Assembly (NCBI GenBank): GCA_963743035.1
Contig: CAVUOB010000001.1
Coordinates: 434,001 to 498,000 of the forward strand
Origin: PALSA-911 sp963743035
Lineage (GTDB): Bacteria > Pseudomonadota > Alphaproteobacteria > Acetobacterales > Acetobacteraceae
DNA length: 64,000 nt
Reading direction: 5' to 3'
The position numbers and the translations under genes are program-made. Below are positions 28,413 to 38,048 of the stretch, piece by piece (the stretch's first letter is position 1; the number at the start of each line of letters is the position of its first letter). The notes below the pieces were generated by a model. That model did no database searches. It was not told the DNA's origin and was given only the letters and a program-made list of their open reading frames with translations.

Positions 28413-29297
28413 ATGGTGAGGAGGCTTGGCACGACATTGGCGATCGCGATCAGGCTGCTGACGGCCGGCGTCGTTGCTGCGCGCCTATCTACGGTCGATG
28501 CGTCCGCCGCGGAGGTTTGCCGCTTCGCGGGAACCACGGATTACCATGGGCACGTCGCCGTTACGACCGATGTGACGGCTATGGACGGTGTTACGAGGGT
28601 AGATGTTGCCGTCAGGTTCGCGGCGACCACGAGTTTCTGGCTTCCCATCCAGTATCTCGTCGAAGAGATAAGCACCTGGCGCGCCGGAACATTGGAGAGT
28701 GTCGCGGTAAACAACCGCTACCTGGTTGCAGGCCATATCGTCCGCCAGCTTTGGGATGTCTTTCAGCGCGGCACGGACGGCCTGCAGGCGCGCCGGGTGC
28801 AGGGCAAGACCCTTGGCGATTTTCGTCTCAAGCACCCGGGCTTCGTTCAGTATTGGGACCCCGCAACATTCGGCCGGCGCTGGCTGCAAGACTATCCGTC
28901 TGCGCCACCGGAGCGCCGGGCGGATCTCGACCTCAGGGGCTCGCCACTTCCGTCGGGGCTGCGATCCCCCTTTGCCATGGCCTTCTATTGGGTCAGGTGG
29001 CTACCGCACGGCGGTGATGACGTTCCGGTATTCCTGCCTGGCTTCAAGGCCGATCGGCTCGTGGATCTGACGGTCACGGCTGCCGCTTCGGCCGGCGGAA
29101 TGCTGTGGCAAGCGCCGTTGCATTACTCTGCACTCAGCGACAGGCCCGTTTCTACCGCCATGGCCTGGACATCTCCCGACAGGCACCTGCTCAGGCTTGC
29201 GTTCGAGTTGCACGGATCGCGAGGATCGGCGCGGGGGCAGATCGATCAGGAAGGCTGCGACGGGGACCCCGTGATGCCAGCCGAACGACGGCGCTGA
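28413..29297 (+). CDS. Secreted protein of unknown function
   Basis: A 294-residue protein with an N-terminal signal peptide (MVRRLGTTLAIAIRLL to about ASAAEV). The mature part has regularly spaced aromatic and beta-type segments: CRFAGTTDYHGHVAVTTDV, YLVEEISTWRAGTLESVAV and FAMAFYWVRWLPHGGDDVPVFLPG. It resembles a group of uncharacterised exported proteins (perhaps the DUF6134 type, recalled, not checked). Cysteines near the start (VCRFAG) and end (EGCDGD) could form a disulfide. The ATG at 28413 has GGGGAGG just upstream, directly after the tandem repeat. A much longer in-frame opening reaches 27177, but it is antisense to the dioxygenase. No function is assigned. Confidence 0.65.
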   Translation: MVRRLGTTLAIAIRLLTAGVVAARLSTVDASAAEVCRFAGTTDYHGHVAVTTDVTAMDGVTRVDVAVRFAATTSFWLPIQYLVEEISTWRAGTLESVAVNNRYLVAGHIVRQLWDVFQRGTDGLQARRVQGKTLGDFRLKHPGFVQYWDPATFGRRWLQDYPSAPPERRADLDLRGSPLPSGLRSPFAMAFYWVRWLPHGGDDVPVFLPGFKADRLVDLTVTAAASAGGMLWQAPLHYSALSDRPVSTAMAWTSPDRHLLRLAFELHGSRGSARGQIDQEGCDGDPVMPAERRR

Positions 29298-29315
29298 AGT
29301 TGGGCGGATCGACCT

Positions 29316-29600
29316 CTGAGCCGGGCCGCGCTGGAGGGTGTCCGGGTCGACACGCGCTACGTTGCGACCGGCGGCGGCATGGGGCCCGGCACAGGGCAGG
29401 CTATCGATCGGCTTCTAACAGGCATCGCATCCCTGCAGGGCGCCGTGCCGGTCAGTGCCACCGGCGCGGATTTGGCCGGTGATCGGTAGGCTACCCGTCA
29501 CGCGGAGTTGGCCGACGCAGCCGGCGTCGCCTTCGAGCGGCCGCGTCCAACTGTCGGGACAGACCGGAATGAAACGATCAAACAGACGAGGGCATCATGA
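29316..29600 (+). pseudogene. C-terminal relic of a TOPRIM-domain protein of mobile-element type
   Basis: In one frame the DNA reads VDTRYVATGGGMGPGTGQAIDRLL, then PVSATGADLAGDR, a TAG stop, and ATRHAELADAAGVAFERPRP ending TVGTDRNETIKQTRAS. This is the end of the plasmid/ICE-type TOPRIM proteins, where the stop position would be Tyr (GDRYA) and the Arg in DRNE would be Trp (DWNE). The 5' part of the gene is absent. Its final TGA overlaps the next gene's ATG (ATGA at 29597-29600), a preserved operon junction. A nonsense mutation plus truncation make it a pseudogene. Confidence 0.55.
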
Positions 29601-30239
29601 CTCAAGATCGCGCCTGGATCCTGCTGCCGTCTGGACGGCGCCTGGATCTCCTCGCTCCGGATCCATCTTCCTGGACCGACGGCGACTTAGCGACCGGTCT
29701 GTCACGCACCTATCGCTGGGCCGGCTACTCGGCCTGGGACCTGCCGCTATCCGTCGCTCAGCACAGCCTGACCGTGTTGGCGCTTTGCGAGGCGGCGTCG
29801 GGACCGACGCTTTCGCCCGCTGAAGCCCTGCGCGAGTTGCTGCACGACGCAGTTGAGGCGTTGCTCGGCGGGTGGGACCCGATTACCCCCTTGAAACCAT
29901 ATCTCGGCGACGGTTTCGCGCATCTGATCACACGCATTCAGGCAGCGATTGACAAGCGGTATGCGCTGCCCGCCTGGACGCCCGAAAGCTACGCGCGCCA
30001 CAAGCAGGCCGACCGCCTGGCCGCGGCCAGTGAGGCTTTCCACGTCGCGGGCTGGGGATTGGATGCCATGAAGGAGCACCTGGGCATCACCCTGGCACCA
30101 GAAGCGGTTGACCCTTTGGCCGGCGCCGGAAGGGATGCGTCCTTGGCAGCCATGGCCACCGAAAATCGCCGAGCAGCGGTTCCTGGTCGAATTGCAGTCT
30201 CTTTCCACAGCGGCCGTCGCTCGGCGGAATTGGGCCTAG
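29597..30239 (+). pseudogene. HD-domain phosphohydrolase (5'-nucleotidase-like), frameshifted
   Basis: The protein is a small HD-superfamily phosphohydrolase of the YfbR/mobile-element type: YRWAGYSAWDLPLSVAQHSL (first His), LLHDAVEALLGGWDPITPLK (the HD pair) and ARHKQADRLAAASEAF (the last Asp). As sequenced the frame runs on into unrelated sequence to 30385. Removing one C in the CCC at 30112-30114 instead gives VDLWPAPEGMRPWQPWPPK, then IAEQRFLVELQSLS and a stop at 30237-30239, a sensible 213-residue product. It is coupled to the TOPRIM relic by ATGA, so both derive from one mobile-element operon. Confidence 0.7.
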
Positions 30240-30306
30240 GCAGCTCCACTCTGAGACGAAGCTCAACCGCGGCTGACGCACGGCTGACCCTGTCACGCGA
30301 CCAGCA

Positions 30307-31551
30307 TCAGGTGACCAGCGCGCAGCCGCCTTCGCTCAGCGGACGAAATGCCTCGGCGCCGGGCACCGTGCCGATATGCTGGTAGTAGTCCCACTCGCCC
30401 GTGGATTGCGCGGGGGACTTCACGCGGAACAGATGCATGTCGTGGATCACTCTCCCGTCGATCCGGACGATGCCCTGGCCGAACAGCGGATCGTCCGTCG
30501 GGATGGCCTTCATCTGCGCAACCGTGGCCGCTCCATCCACCGCGGCCTTCTCCGCGCCGACAGCACGAACCGCCTTGAGGTAGTGATTGACGCTGGCATA
30601 GGCGCCAGCATGGTTCATGGTCGGCACCGCGCCCTTGTTGCGGGCACGGAAGCGCCTGGCGAAGTCGCGCGTGCCGTCGTTGAAATCCCAGTAGAAGGGA
30701 ACCGCCAACAGCATCCCTTGTGCCGCCTCGAGCCCGACGGCGCGGATGGTCGGGATCAGGATGGCGAGTCCGGCAAATGCCTGCCCGTTTCGCCCGATAC
30801 CGAATTCGGCGGCCTGCTTCATGCAGTTGACGACGTCCTGCCCGGACATCGCCAGGCCGATCACCTTTGCGCCGCTCGCCTGCGCCTGCAGCAGGTAGCT
30901 GGAGAAATCCGATGTCTCGGGGAAGGGATAGGTGACGCTGCCGAGCACCTTGGCCCCGGCGGCTTCCACGAAGTGCCGCGAATCACGCTCCAGCGCCGTG
31001 CCGAACGCATAATTGGGCGTGATGAAGAACCAGCTATCCCCACCGGTGCGGATCACCGCCTTCGTCACCGCGGATGGGATGCAGTAGCTGTCATGCGTCC
31101 AATGGATGTGGTTCGGCCCGCAGGCGCGTCCCGTCAGTTCGGACGTGCCGGCGCTGCTGAACAGGCCGACCCGGTTCTTCTCCCGCGCGAGCCCGGCCAC
31201 GCCAAGGGCGACGGCCGATTGCGGCACGTCGACGATGGCCGCCACGCCCTCGCGGTCGAACCAGCGTCGGGCGATACCGACGCCGATATCCGGCTTGTTC
31301 TCCATGTCCCCGACGACGATCTCCACGGCAATGTCGGGGAAGTCCCGCATCGCATCCTCTGCCGCCATGCGCGCGCCGAGGACCGAACCCGGCCCGGAGG
31401 AATCGGCATAGGGACCGTTCATGTCCGACAACACGCCGATGCGGATGACCGGCTTGTCGGCAGCCCGTGCCCGGGCGGATGACATGACGGCCCCCGCGAC
31501 CGCGCCACCCAGAAGGCCACGACGGCCGAGAAGGGTCCTAGGAGTGTCCAT
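30307..31551 (-). CDS. LivJ-type ABC transporter substrate-binding protein
   Basis: A 414-residue periplasmic-binding protein of the branched-chain amino acid (LivJ) superfamily, intact. A Tat-like signal (GRRGLLGGAVAGAVMSSARARA) precedes VIRIGVLSDMNGPYADSSGPG. The core has GDSWFFITPNYAFGTALERD, SGAKVIGLAMSGQDVVNCMKQAAEFG and VPFYWDFNDGTRDF. The binding pocket appears suited to a small organic acid or amide, but this is not readable in detail. Its ATG lies inside the end of the acyl-CoA ligase gene before it (14-base overlap), so they are co-translated, suggesting that the captured compound is then activated to a CoA ester. No permease or ATPase is nearby. The likely control site is the palindrome at 33275. 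Confidence 0.85.
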   Translation of the reverse strand: MDTPRTLLGRRGLLGGAVAGAVMSSARARAADKPVIRIGVLSDMNGPYADSSGPGSVLGARMAAEDAMRDFPDIAVEIVVGDMENKPDIGVGIARRWFDREGVAAIVDVPQSAVALGVAGLAREKNRVGLFSSAGTSELTGRACGPNHIHWTHDSYCIPSAVTKAVIRTGGDSWFFITPNYAFGTALERDSRHFVEAAGAKVLGSVTYPFPETSDFSSYLLQAQASGAKVIGLAMSGQDVVNCMKQAAEFGIGRNGQAFAGLAILIPTIRAVGLEAAQGMLLAVPFYWDFNDGTRDFARRFRARNKGAVPTMNHAGAYASVNHYLKAVRAVGAEKAAVDGAATVAQMKAIPTDDPLFGQGIVRIDGRVIHDMHLFRVKSPAQSTGEWDYYQHIGTVPGAEAFRPLSEGGCALVT

Positions 31552-33191
31552 GCTCTGTCCCCTCGATTGAAGTGGCCGCGTACACTTGGCGCAGCCTGGT
31601 CTTCAGCAGCTTGCCGGTGGCGGTATGCGGCAGATCGTCCACGATGATGGTCCGTTCCGGCAGCCACCAGCGCGGCACCTTTTTGGCCAGGAAGGCGTGC
31701 ATGTCTTCCGATGTCGGCGCCTGGCCGGGCCGGCAGCGCAGCAGCAGCAACGGCCGCTCCTGCCAACGCGGATGGGGAATGCCGATCACGGCCGCTTCCA
31801 GCACGTCGGGATGCCCGACCGCGGCGTTTTCGAGGTCGATGGACGAGATCCATTCGCCGCCCGACTTGATGACGTCCTTCACCCGGTCGGTGATGCGAAC
31901 GAAGCCATCGGCATCGATGCTGGCGACATCGCCGGTGGCGAACCAGCCGTCCGGATCCGTGATCGCCTCGTCGCTGCGGAAGTAGGTGCTGATTACCCAG
32001 GGACCGCGAACCTGGATTTCGCCGACCGACACCCCATCGCGCGGCAAGGACTGGCCGGCCTGATCGACGATCCGCACCTCGATGCCGAACACCGGCCGCC
32101 CCTGCAACGCCTGGACCGCGTGGCGTTCGGCACATGGCAGCGCCTCGTGCTTGGGCAAAAGGGCCCCGACCGTCGCGATCGGGCTGGTCTCGGTCATGCC
32201 CCATGCCTGGATGACGACGGCGCCAAACAGCTCCTCGAACGCGGTGATGATGGCGATCGGGGCGGCGGAACCACCGACCATCACGCGACGCAGCCGGATA
32301 TCCCGCAGATCGAGTTCCGGCGCCGTGCGTTCGCACGTAGTCGAGAAAGCCGAGCCACACGGTCGGCACGCCGACGGAGAAGGTGCACTGCTCCTGCTTC
32401 ATCAGCTCGTAGAGGCTTGCCCCGTCCAGCCGCGGCCCTGGCAGCACGAGCTTCGCGCCGCACATGGCGGCGGCGAAGGGCAGACCCCACGCATTGACGT
32501 GAAACAGCGGCACGACCAGCAGCGCGCTGTCCCGCGCCGACAGGGCCAGCCCGTCGGCTGAGATACCGACGAACGCGTGGAGCAGCAGCGACCGGTGGCT
32601 GTACAGCACACCCTTCGGGTTGCCCGTGGTGCCGGACGTGTAGCAAAGCGTGCAGGCCGTATTCTCGTCCAGCCGGGGCCAATCGTAAGTATCCGCCTGT
32701 ACGCTCAGCAGATCCTCGTAGCACAGCAGGTTTGGCAGGGTGGAGGCGGGCATCTCCGCGCGACCCGCGAGCGCCACATAGCCGCGGACGTCGGGAAGGT
32801 TCGCGGCGATCTGCTCCAGCAATGCGGTGAAGGTGACGTCGAAGAACACATACCGGTCCCCCGCGTGGTTGATCATGTATTCGATCTGCTCGGGGAACAG
32901 GCGTGGATTGACCGTGTGCAGAACGCCGCCGCGGCCTGTGGCGCCGAAATACAGTTCCAGATGCCGGTGGTCGTTCCATGCCAGCGTGGCCACCGGTTCG
33001 TCCGGCGCCACGCCGAGCTGGTCGAGCGCGTGCGCCAATTGCCGGGCCCGGCCGGCAAGCCCGCTATACGTCGTGCGGTGAATTTCACCGGCATTGGTGC
33101 GGGAAACGATCTCCTGCCCGCCATGGTTCAGCGCCGCATGCTCCAGAACCGATGACAGCAGAAGAGGCGATTGCTGCATCAAGCCGAGCAT
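31538..33191 (-). pseudogene. AMP-forming acyl-CoA synthetase, frameshifted
   Basis: A close paralogue of the ligase at 1525-3138, 550 residues after correction of one base. The N-terminal part has CYTSGTTGNPKGVLYSH and the C-terminal part WGMTETSP, GDVASIDADGFVRITDR, VKDVIKSGGEWISS and the GKLLKT lysine. The frame breaks near 32317-32320: dropping one G (C on the plus strand) changes GAGTRSAGYPAAS to GAELDLRDIRLRRVMVGGSA, the expected sequence. As read, the first frame runs on out of phase to 31419. The ATG at 33191 starts the conserved MLGLMQQSPLLLSSVLEHAA; another ATG lies two codons earlier at 33197. It is the first gene of a two-gene operon with a solute-binding protein and is preceded by a TetR-type palindrome. 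Confidence 0.8.
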
Positions 33192-33274
33192 GGACATGCC
33201 CCCGATGCAGGATGTTCAGCCATGGGGTTGCTCATTCGCGTCGCTCACTGTTCCTGTCCCTGCGACATAAACTG

Positions 33275-33292
33275 ACCGACCGGACGGTCGGT
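33275..33292. promoter_or_regulatory. TetR-type operator palindrome, copy 1
   Basis: ACCGACCG-GA-CGGTCGGT is a perfect inverted repeat with 8-bp arms, 84 bases upstream of the ligase start at 33191. It matches the palindrome at 46881-46898 at 14 of 18 positions. Its form fits operators of TetR regulators of acyl-CoA metabolism; the TetR gene at 37969 is the candidate. The rest of the gap 33192-33473 shows no gene. Confidence 0.65.
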
Positions 33293-33473
33293 GTAAAGCC
33301 TGCCGCCTGGGTCGGGCCCTGGCCCGGTGCTGCCGGGCCTGGGCCGTTCGATCGTGCAGCCGCCCGAGGCGGTGGAAGCACACGGCACGGATCAGCGCAG
33401 TGTGGCTCTCGCCCTTGTTGAGTTCGGCCGTTGCCTGCCGACGAAGTTGAGGCTGTTCAGGAGGGCGCTGGCA

Positions 33474-34415
33474 TTACCGGTTGGGCTCGCCGTCCGTCGA
33501 GGCCAGGCCGCGGATGCGCCGGACCGTCAGATAGTCCAGGAAGACCTGAATCTTTGCCGGAACGAAATCGGCCTGCCGAAAGACCGCGTAGATCCCCTGC
33601 CCATGCTCGAACGACGCATTCGTCACCGCTACGTCCGATAGTAACCGCCGCAGCCGTCCGGTATGGATGTCGGGCTGCACGGTGTAATCGTCCAGCAGGG
33701 CCACGCCATGGCCCTGGATGGCGAGGATACGCAGCACCTCTCCGCTGTTTGTCGTGGTGGGGGAGGAGACCGCGATCTCCTCCAGCCTCCCGTTGCGGGA
33801 GAATCGCCAGACAGGCTCCTCCGGTCCGATCCAATAGGCCAGGCAACGGTGCCGCTTCAGGTCGGCCGGCGTCTCGACCGGGGGCGCCTGGTCGAGATAG
33901 GCCGGGCTCGCCACCAGGATGCGTTCACTCGGCAGGATCAGCCGCTGCTTCAATCCGAGGTCCTGGGGGCGACCAATGCGGATCTCGATATCGATGTCGG
34001 AATCCTGCTGGCTGAGATTGGCCGGGCGCTCCGCCAGATGCAGCTCGATCTTGATGTCGGGATAGGTGGTTTGAAACCCGGGGATCAGCCTGGCCAGGAT
34101 CCGGTTGCCGAACATCAGCCGGGAGTGGACGCGCAGTGTGCCGCTGGGCCGGCGCTGGAACGCGCCCGCTTCCGCCTCTGCCTGGCGAATCCCCTCCAGG
34201 ATCGGCTCGATGCGCCTCAGATAGGCCTGCCCCGCCTCAGTTAGCGACAAGCTGCGGCTGGTCCGATTGAGCAATTGCACGCCGAGCGCGGCCTCCAGAT
34301 CTCCGACCAGGCGGGAAACCGATGCTGGCGACAGGCCGGATCGCCGACCAGCCTCGGAGAAACTTCCATGCCGCACGGAAGCGGCGAATAGCTCCATGGC
34401 ATTCAGCCGGTTCAC
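33474..34415 (-). CDS. LysR-family transcriptional regulator
   Basis: A 313-residue LysR-type regulator. The N-terminal winged helix-turn-helix (MELFAASVRHGSFSEAGRRSGLSPASVSRLVGDLE) spans about residues 7-41, followed by the linker LNRTSRSLSLTEAGQAYL. The C-terminal effector domain has SGTLRVHSRLMFGNRILARLIPGF and IEIRIGRPQDLGLKQRLI, the pattern of the LysR subgroup that controls oxidoreductase genes. It is divergent from the luciferase-like monooxygenase gene, with a 136-base shared control region, so it probably regulates that gene. The inducer is unknown. Confidence 0.9.
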   Translation of the reverse strand: MNRLNAMELFAASVRHGSFSEAGRRSGLSPASVSRLVGDLEAALGVQLLNRTSRSLSLTEAGQAYLRRIEPILEGIRQAEAEAGAFQRRPSGTLRVHSRLMFGNRILARLIPGFQTTYPDIKIELHLAERPANLSQQDSDIDIEIRIGRPQDLGLKQRLILPSERILVASPAYLDQAPPVETPADLKRHRCLAYWIGPEEPVWRFSRNGRLEEIAVSSPTTTNSGEVLRILAIQGHGVALLDDYTVQPDIHTGRLRRLLSDVAVTNASFEHGQGIYAVFRQADFVPAKIQVFLDYLTVRRIRGLASTDGEPNR

Positions 34416-34551
34416 GGCCGCCCTCCCATCTTCTCGTTTTCCAAGAAGGTTATGTTTGCATATGCCCGATTGTTTTGGGAAATCTCCATGGGCAGTCTTC
34501 AGAAGACAGATACGGGGCCTGACACCGTGTCACTTCAAATGGAGAGCGTGC

Positions 34552-35637
34552 ATGGTCGAATTCGGTGTATTCATCTTGATGCAGCAACGTGGCTACCACC
34601 AGAGCTCCAATCTGGTGCTGCGCAACGCGGTCGAGCAGACGGTCGTTGCCGAACAGGCCGGGTTCAACACGGCATGGTTCGCCGAACACCATTTCTCCAA
34701 TTACTCGCTGTGCCCGTCCCCGTTGATGATGGTCGCGCATTGCGCCGGCCTGACCAAACATATCCGGCTGGGCAGCGCGGTCTGCGTGCTGCCGCTGTAT
34801 CATCCGGCGCGCCTGCTGGCGGAAGCCGGGTTCGCTGATACCGTGTCGAACGGACGGCTGGAGTTTGGCGTCGGCGCCGGATACCAGGATTTCGAGTTCG
34901 AGCGCTTCGGCGTGAAGCTGGCCAACTCGTCGGCGATCTTCAGCGAATTCCTGGATGTGCTGAAGCTCGGCATGGAAAAGCAGGTCTTCACCTATGACGG
35001 CAAGCATATCCAGTTCCCTCCGACCGCCATCAGCATGCGTGCCACCCAGCAACCAAACCCGCCGCTCTGGCTCGCGACCCTCAATCCGGCGACGCAGGCG
35101 CGGGCGATGCGCGAGGGACACGACCTGTTCGTGACGGTGCTCCTGAACGGCAAGGACAAGCTGCAGGCGCTGCGCGATAACCTTGTCAACGTGGCAGACG
35201 GTATCAAACACGACTTGTCGAAGACACGGGTGGCGCTGCTGCGCTGTGCCTTCGCCAGCGACAGCAAGGCTGAGATCGACAGCTACCTCGACTGTGCCCG
35301 CTACCAGCGCCGTGTGTCCGAAAGCCTGCGCGACCGCCGCGCCCAAAGCGGCGATGGCTACATGATCAAGGAAGACGCCCGCCCGTCGGATCCGACGCTG
35401 GATGACCTGCGCGCCGCTCTGCCGGTCGGCAGCGTGAACGAGGTGATCGAGCGTATGGTCGAGGAAATTCGTATCCTGCGTCCCACCCATGTCGCGCTGC
35501 AGACCCAGCTTGGCGATTTCGACCAGGCGACCATGCTGCGGCAACTGGATCTCTGGGGCTCGCGGATCATCCCGGCGATCCGCCGCGAGCTTGGGGATGA
35601 CGTCATCTCGCATCAGCCGCGGGTGATGGCTGCCTGA
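34552..35637 (+). CDS. Luciferase-like flavin-dependent monooxygenase
   Basis: A 361-residue member of the bacterial-luciferase TIM-barrel family, which oxidises substrates with reduced flavin (FMN or F420). The start MVEFGVFILMQQRGYHQSSN and EQAGFNTAWFAEHHFSNYSL are family-typical; LGSAVCVLPLYHPARLLAEAGFADTVSNGRLEFGVGAGYQ is the conserved barrel core. The frame is open from 34267, but the ATG at 34552 begins the conserved sequence and follows GGAGAG. No flavin reductase gene is close by. Divergence from the LysR gene suggests LysR control. Alkane, aldehyde or sulfonate oxidation are all possible and not distinguishable here. Confidence 0.85.
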   Translation: MVEFGVFILMQQRGYHQSSNLVLRNAVEQTVVAEQAGFNTAWFAEHHFSNYSLCPSPLMMVAHCAGLTKHIRLGSAVCVLPLYHPARLLAEAGFADTVSNGRLEFGVGAGYQDFEFERFGVKLANSSAIFSEFLDVLKLGMEKQVFTYDGKHIQFPPTAISMRATQQPNPPLWLATLNPATQARAMREGHDLFVTVLLNGKDKLQALRDNLVNVADGIKHDLSKTRVALLRCAFASDSKAEIDSYLDCARYQRRVSESLRDRRAQSGDGYMIKEDARPSDPTLDDLRAALPVGSVNEVIERMVEEIRILRPTHVALQTQLGDFDQATMLRQLDLWGSRIIPAIRRELGDDVISHQPRVMAA

Positions 35638-35824
35638 GAAAAGGTCTCGACGATCCGGGCACCCCTCACGGTCCATTCGACCGAAGCACTGAACGGACCG
35701 ATTGCGTCGTCGTCCTGCCCTGCAGGATGGCGCCGCCGTCGGTCCGCACGGTATGAATGAACTGTTGCGCCGCACGGCGCATGAAATCGTCAATAATTCA
35801 ATAATGATGATGAGTGAAACGAAG

Positions 35825-37081
35825 ATGAACCAAGCAAGAAACCATCGCACCGAAACCGGCAGCCTCGGCCGGCGCGCGCTGCTGGGCGGCGCGGCCGGGC
35901 TGCCGCTGTTGGCCCGGGCAGGGTGCGCGCGGGCTCAGGCCAGTGGCCAGCCGATCAGGATCGGCGTTCTGTGCGACATGTCGGGACCTTATTCCGACGA
36001 CACAGGCCCGGGCCTGGTGGCCGCTGTCCGCATGGGTGTCCAGGCCGCGGGCGAGCGCATCCTTGGCCAGCCTGTCACCGTCGTTGCGGCAGACGATCAG
36101 AACAAGCCGGATGTCGGCGTGGCGATCGCTCGTCGCTGGCTGGATGAGGAAGGCGTCAGCGCGATCGTCGCGGCATCGGCCTCCTCCATCACCCTCGCCG
36201 TGAATGCCCTGACGCAGGCACGCAAGAAGATCATGTTGGTCTGCGGCAGCCTGAGCACCGATATCACCGGCAAGAACTGCGCACCCACGACCTTCCAGTT
36301 CGGGCTCGACACCTATGCCGGGCCGAAATCCGTCGTCGCCCCGGCGATCCGGAACGGCCTGACGACCTGGTTTATCCTCAACGTCGACTACGCGTTCGGG
36401 CACAGCCTGAAGGAGGAGACGACGCGCCTGATTGCGGGCGCCGGCGGCAAGCTGCTGGGCAGCTCGTCGTTCCCGCTGGGCAGCCCCGATTTCTCCAGTG
36501 TGCTGCTGCAGGCTCAGGCCTCCGGCGCGAAGGCGCTTGCGCTGGCCTGCGGCGGCGCGGACTGGTCCAATCTGGTGAAGCAGGCCCATGAATTCGGGCT
36601 GGGTGCCAAGGGACAGAGCCTCGTGGCTCTCGCGGCTGGCATCAACGAGATTCAGGCAGTCGGCGCCGATGTCTGCCAGGGCATGCTGGCGTCGATGCCC
36701 TTCTACTGGGATTTGGATGCGGGATCGCGGGCGTTCGACGCCAAATTCCGGCCGATGCATGAGGGCATCTATCCCAACTGGCAACAATCCGACGGCTACA
36801 GCAGCGTGTTGCACTACCTGAAGGCGGTGCAGGCGGCCGGCACGGCGGATGGGGCGGCCGTAGCGGAGGTCATGCACAAGACTCCGGTGGATGACTTGCT
36901 CCTGAAGAGCGCTCAGATCCGGACCGACGGTCAGGTGATGCGGCCGCTCTATTTGCTGCGGGTGAAGCCCGAGAGCACCCGCGGAAAGGGCGATATCTTC
37001 GATCTGGTTTCGACGATCTCGCCCGAGGACGGTTGGCGTCCGACGGCCGAAAGTGCTTGCCCGCTGCTGCGCAAGGCCTGA
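35825..37081 (+). CDS. LivJ-type ABC transporter substrate-binding protein
   Basis: A periplasmic-binding protein of the LivJ superfamily, about 418 residues from the ATG at 35825; ATGs at 35804-35810 are also possible. The signal GRRALLGGAAGLPLLARAGCARAQA is followed by IRIGVLCDMSGPYSDDTGPG. The core reads ADDQNKPDVGVAIARRWLDEEG, WFILNVDYAFGHSLKEE and SGAKALALACGGADWSNLVKQ. It is a close relative of the proteins at 6210 and 30307. A cysteine in the signal region (AGCARA) could be a lipobox-like site, but the context favours Tat export. AT-rich sequence at 35785-35815 is the probable promoter. The lactonase-like gene follows three bases after the stop. Confidence 0.85.
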   Translation: MNQARNHRTETGSLGRRALLGGAAGLPLLARAGCARAQASGQPIRIGVLCDMSGPYSDDTGPGLVAAVRMGVQAAGERILGQPVTVVAADDQNKPDVGVAIARRWLDEEGVSAIVAASASSITLAVNALTQARKKIMLVCGSLSTDITGKNCAPTTFQFGLDTYAGPKSVVAPAIRNGLTTWFILNVDYAFGHSLKEETTRLIAGAGGKLLGSSSFPLGSPDFSSVLLQAQASGAKALALACGGADWSNLVKQAHEFGLGAKGQSLVALAAGINEIQAVGADVCQGMLASMPFYWDLDAGSRAFDAKFRPMHEGIYPNWQQSDGYSSVLHYLKAVQAAGTADGAAVAEVMHKTPVDDLLLKSAQIRTDGQVMRPLYLLRVKPESTRGKGDIFDLVSTISPEDGWRPTAESACPLLRKA

Positions 37082-37084
37082 GCG

Positions 37085-38048
37085 GTGAGCGTGTCGGTCG
37101 ATCTTATCCCCGGGAACCCGGACCGCTTGGGCGAGTCCCCGCTGTGGGATCCGGCGACCGGCACGCTGTTCCGGGTCGAACTCGGTGGCGCCCTGCATCC
37201 ACGCGCTGGAAACCGCGACCGGGGTCGCACGACGCTGGGACATGCCCTCGGTCGTCGGCAGCATCGGGCTGGGCGCACTCGGTCACCTCATCGCGGCGCT
37301 GCGGGACGGGTTCCACGATCTCGACCTGTCGAGCGGCACGCTGCGCCCGCTCTGCACCATCGAGCCGCCAGCCGGCAACCGGTTCAACGATGGCAAGATG
37401 GATCGCGCCGGACGCTTCCTGTGCGGCACCATGCAAACCCGAGCCGGCGCCGCGCCGGGTATCCTCTACCGGCTGGGTTTGCGAGTGCGATCGCCCGAGG
37501 CCGAGCCAGCCTCAGGCGTAAATGGCCCTGTCGAACAACCAGCGCTCCTATGCGAACCGCTGGAAACCGGGATCGGGATTTCCAACGGGCTTTGCTTCAG
37601 TCCCGCCGGCGACTGGCTGTATTTTACCGACAGCCCGGTCGGGATCATCTGGGCCTACCCGTATGACACGCAAACCGGCGCGGTCGGCCCGAGGCGGGAT
37701 TTCGTGAACGTCACGGCTATCGCGGGCTCCCCGGCTGACGGCGCCACGGTGGATGCGGATGGTTGCCTCTGGGCCGCGCTCGTTCGCACCGGTCAGGTCG
37801 CCCGCTTCACCCCGGACGGGCGCCTGGACCAGGTGATAGACGTGCCCGTGCCGCACCCCACCTGTCCAGCCTTCGGCGGCAGCCGCCTCGATGTGCTCTA
37901 TGTCACCTCGATCTCGGATTCCGGGCGCATGCGCAGCGACCACCCGGACGCCGGACGCCTGGTCGCCATCACCGGGACCGGCGCGACCGGACTGGCGGAG
38001 GCTCGGTTCGCGGGCTGGCCTCCGGAAGGCCGACGCCCTGAGGCCTGA
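37085..38048 (+). pseudogene. SMP-30/gluconolactonase-family protein, frameshifted
   Basis: A six-bladed beta-propeller of the SMP-30/regucalcin-gluconolactonase family, 320 residues if one base is removed. The GTG at 37085 gives SVDLIPGNPDRLGESPLWDP, with the metal-binding Glu in LGESPLWD. The frame breaks at AA 37179-37180: removing one A turns RVELGGALHP into RVDSVAPCIHALETATG. The rest keeps the metal and active-site motifs FNDGKMDRAGRF, GISNGLCFSPAGDWLYFTDS and DADGCLWAAL. Members hydrolyse lactones or similar esters. The gene ends 80 bases inside the convergent TetR gene. Confidence 0.8.
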
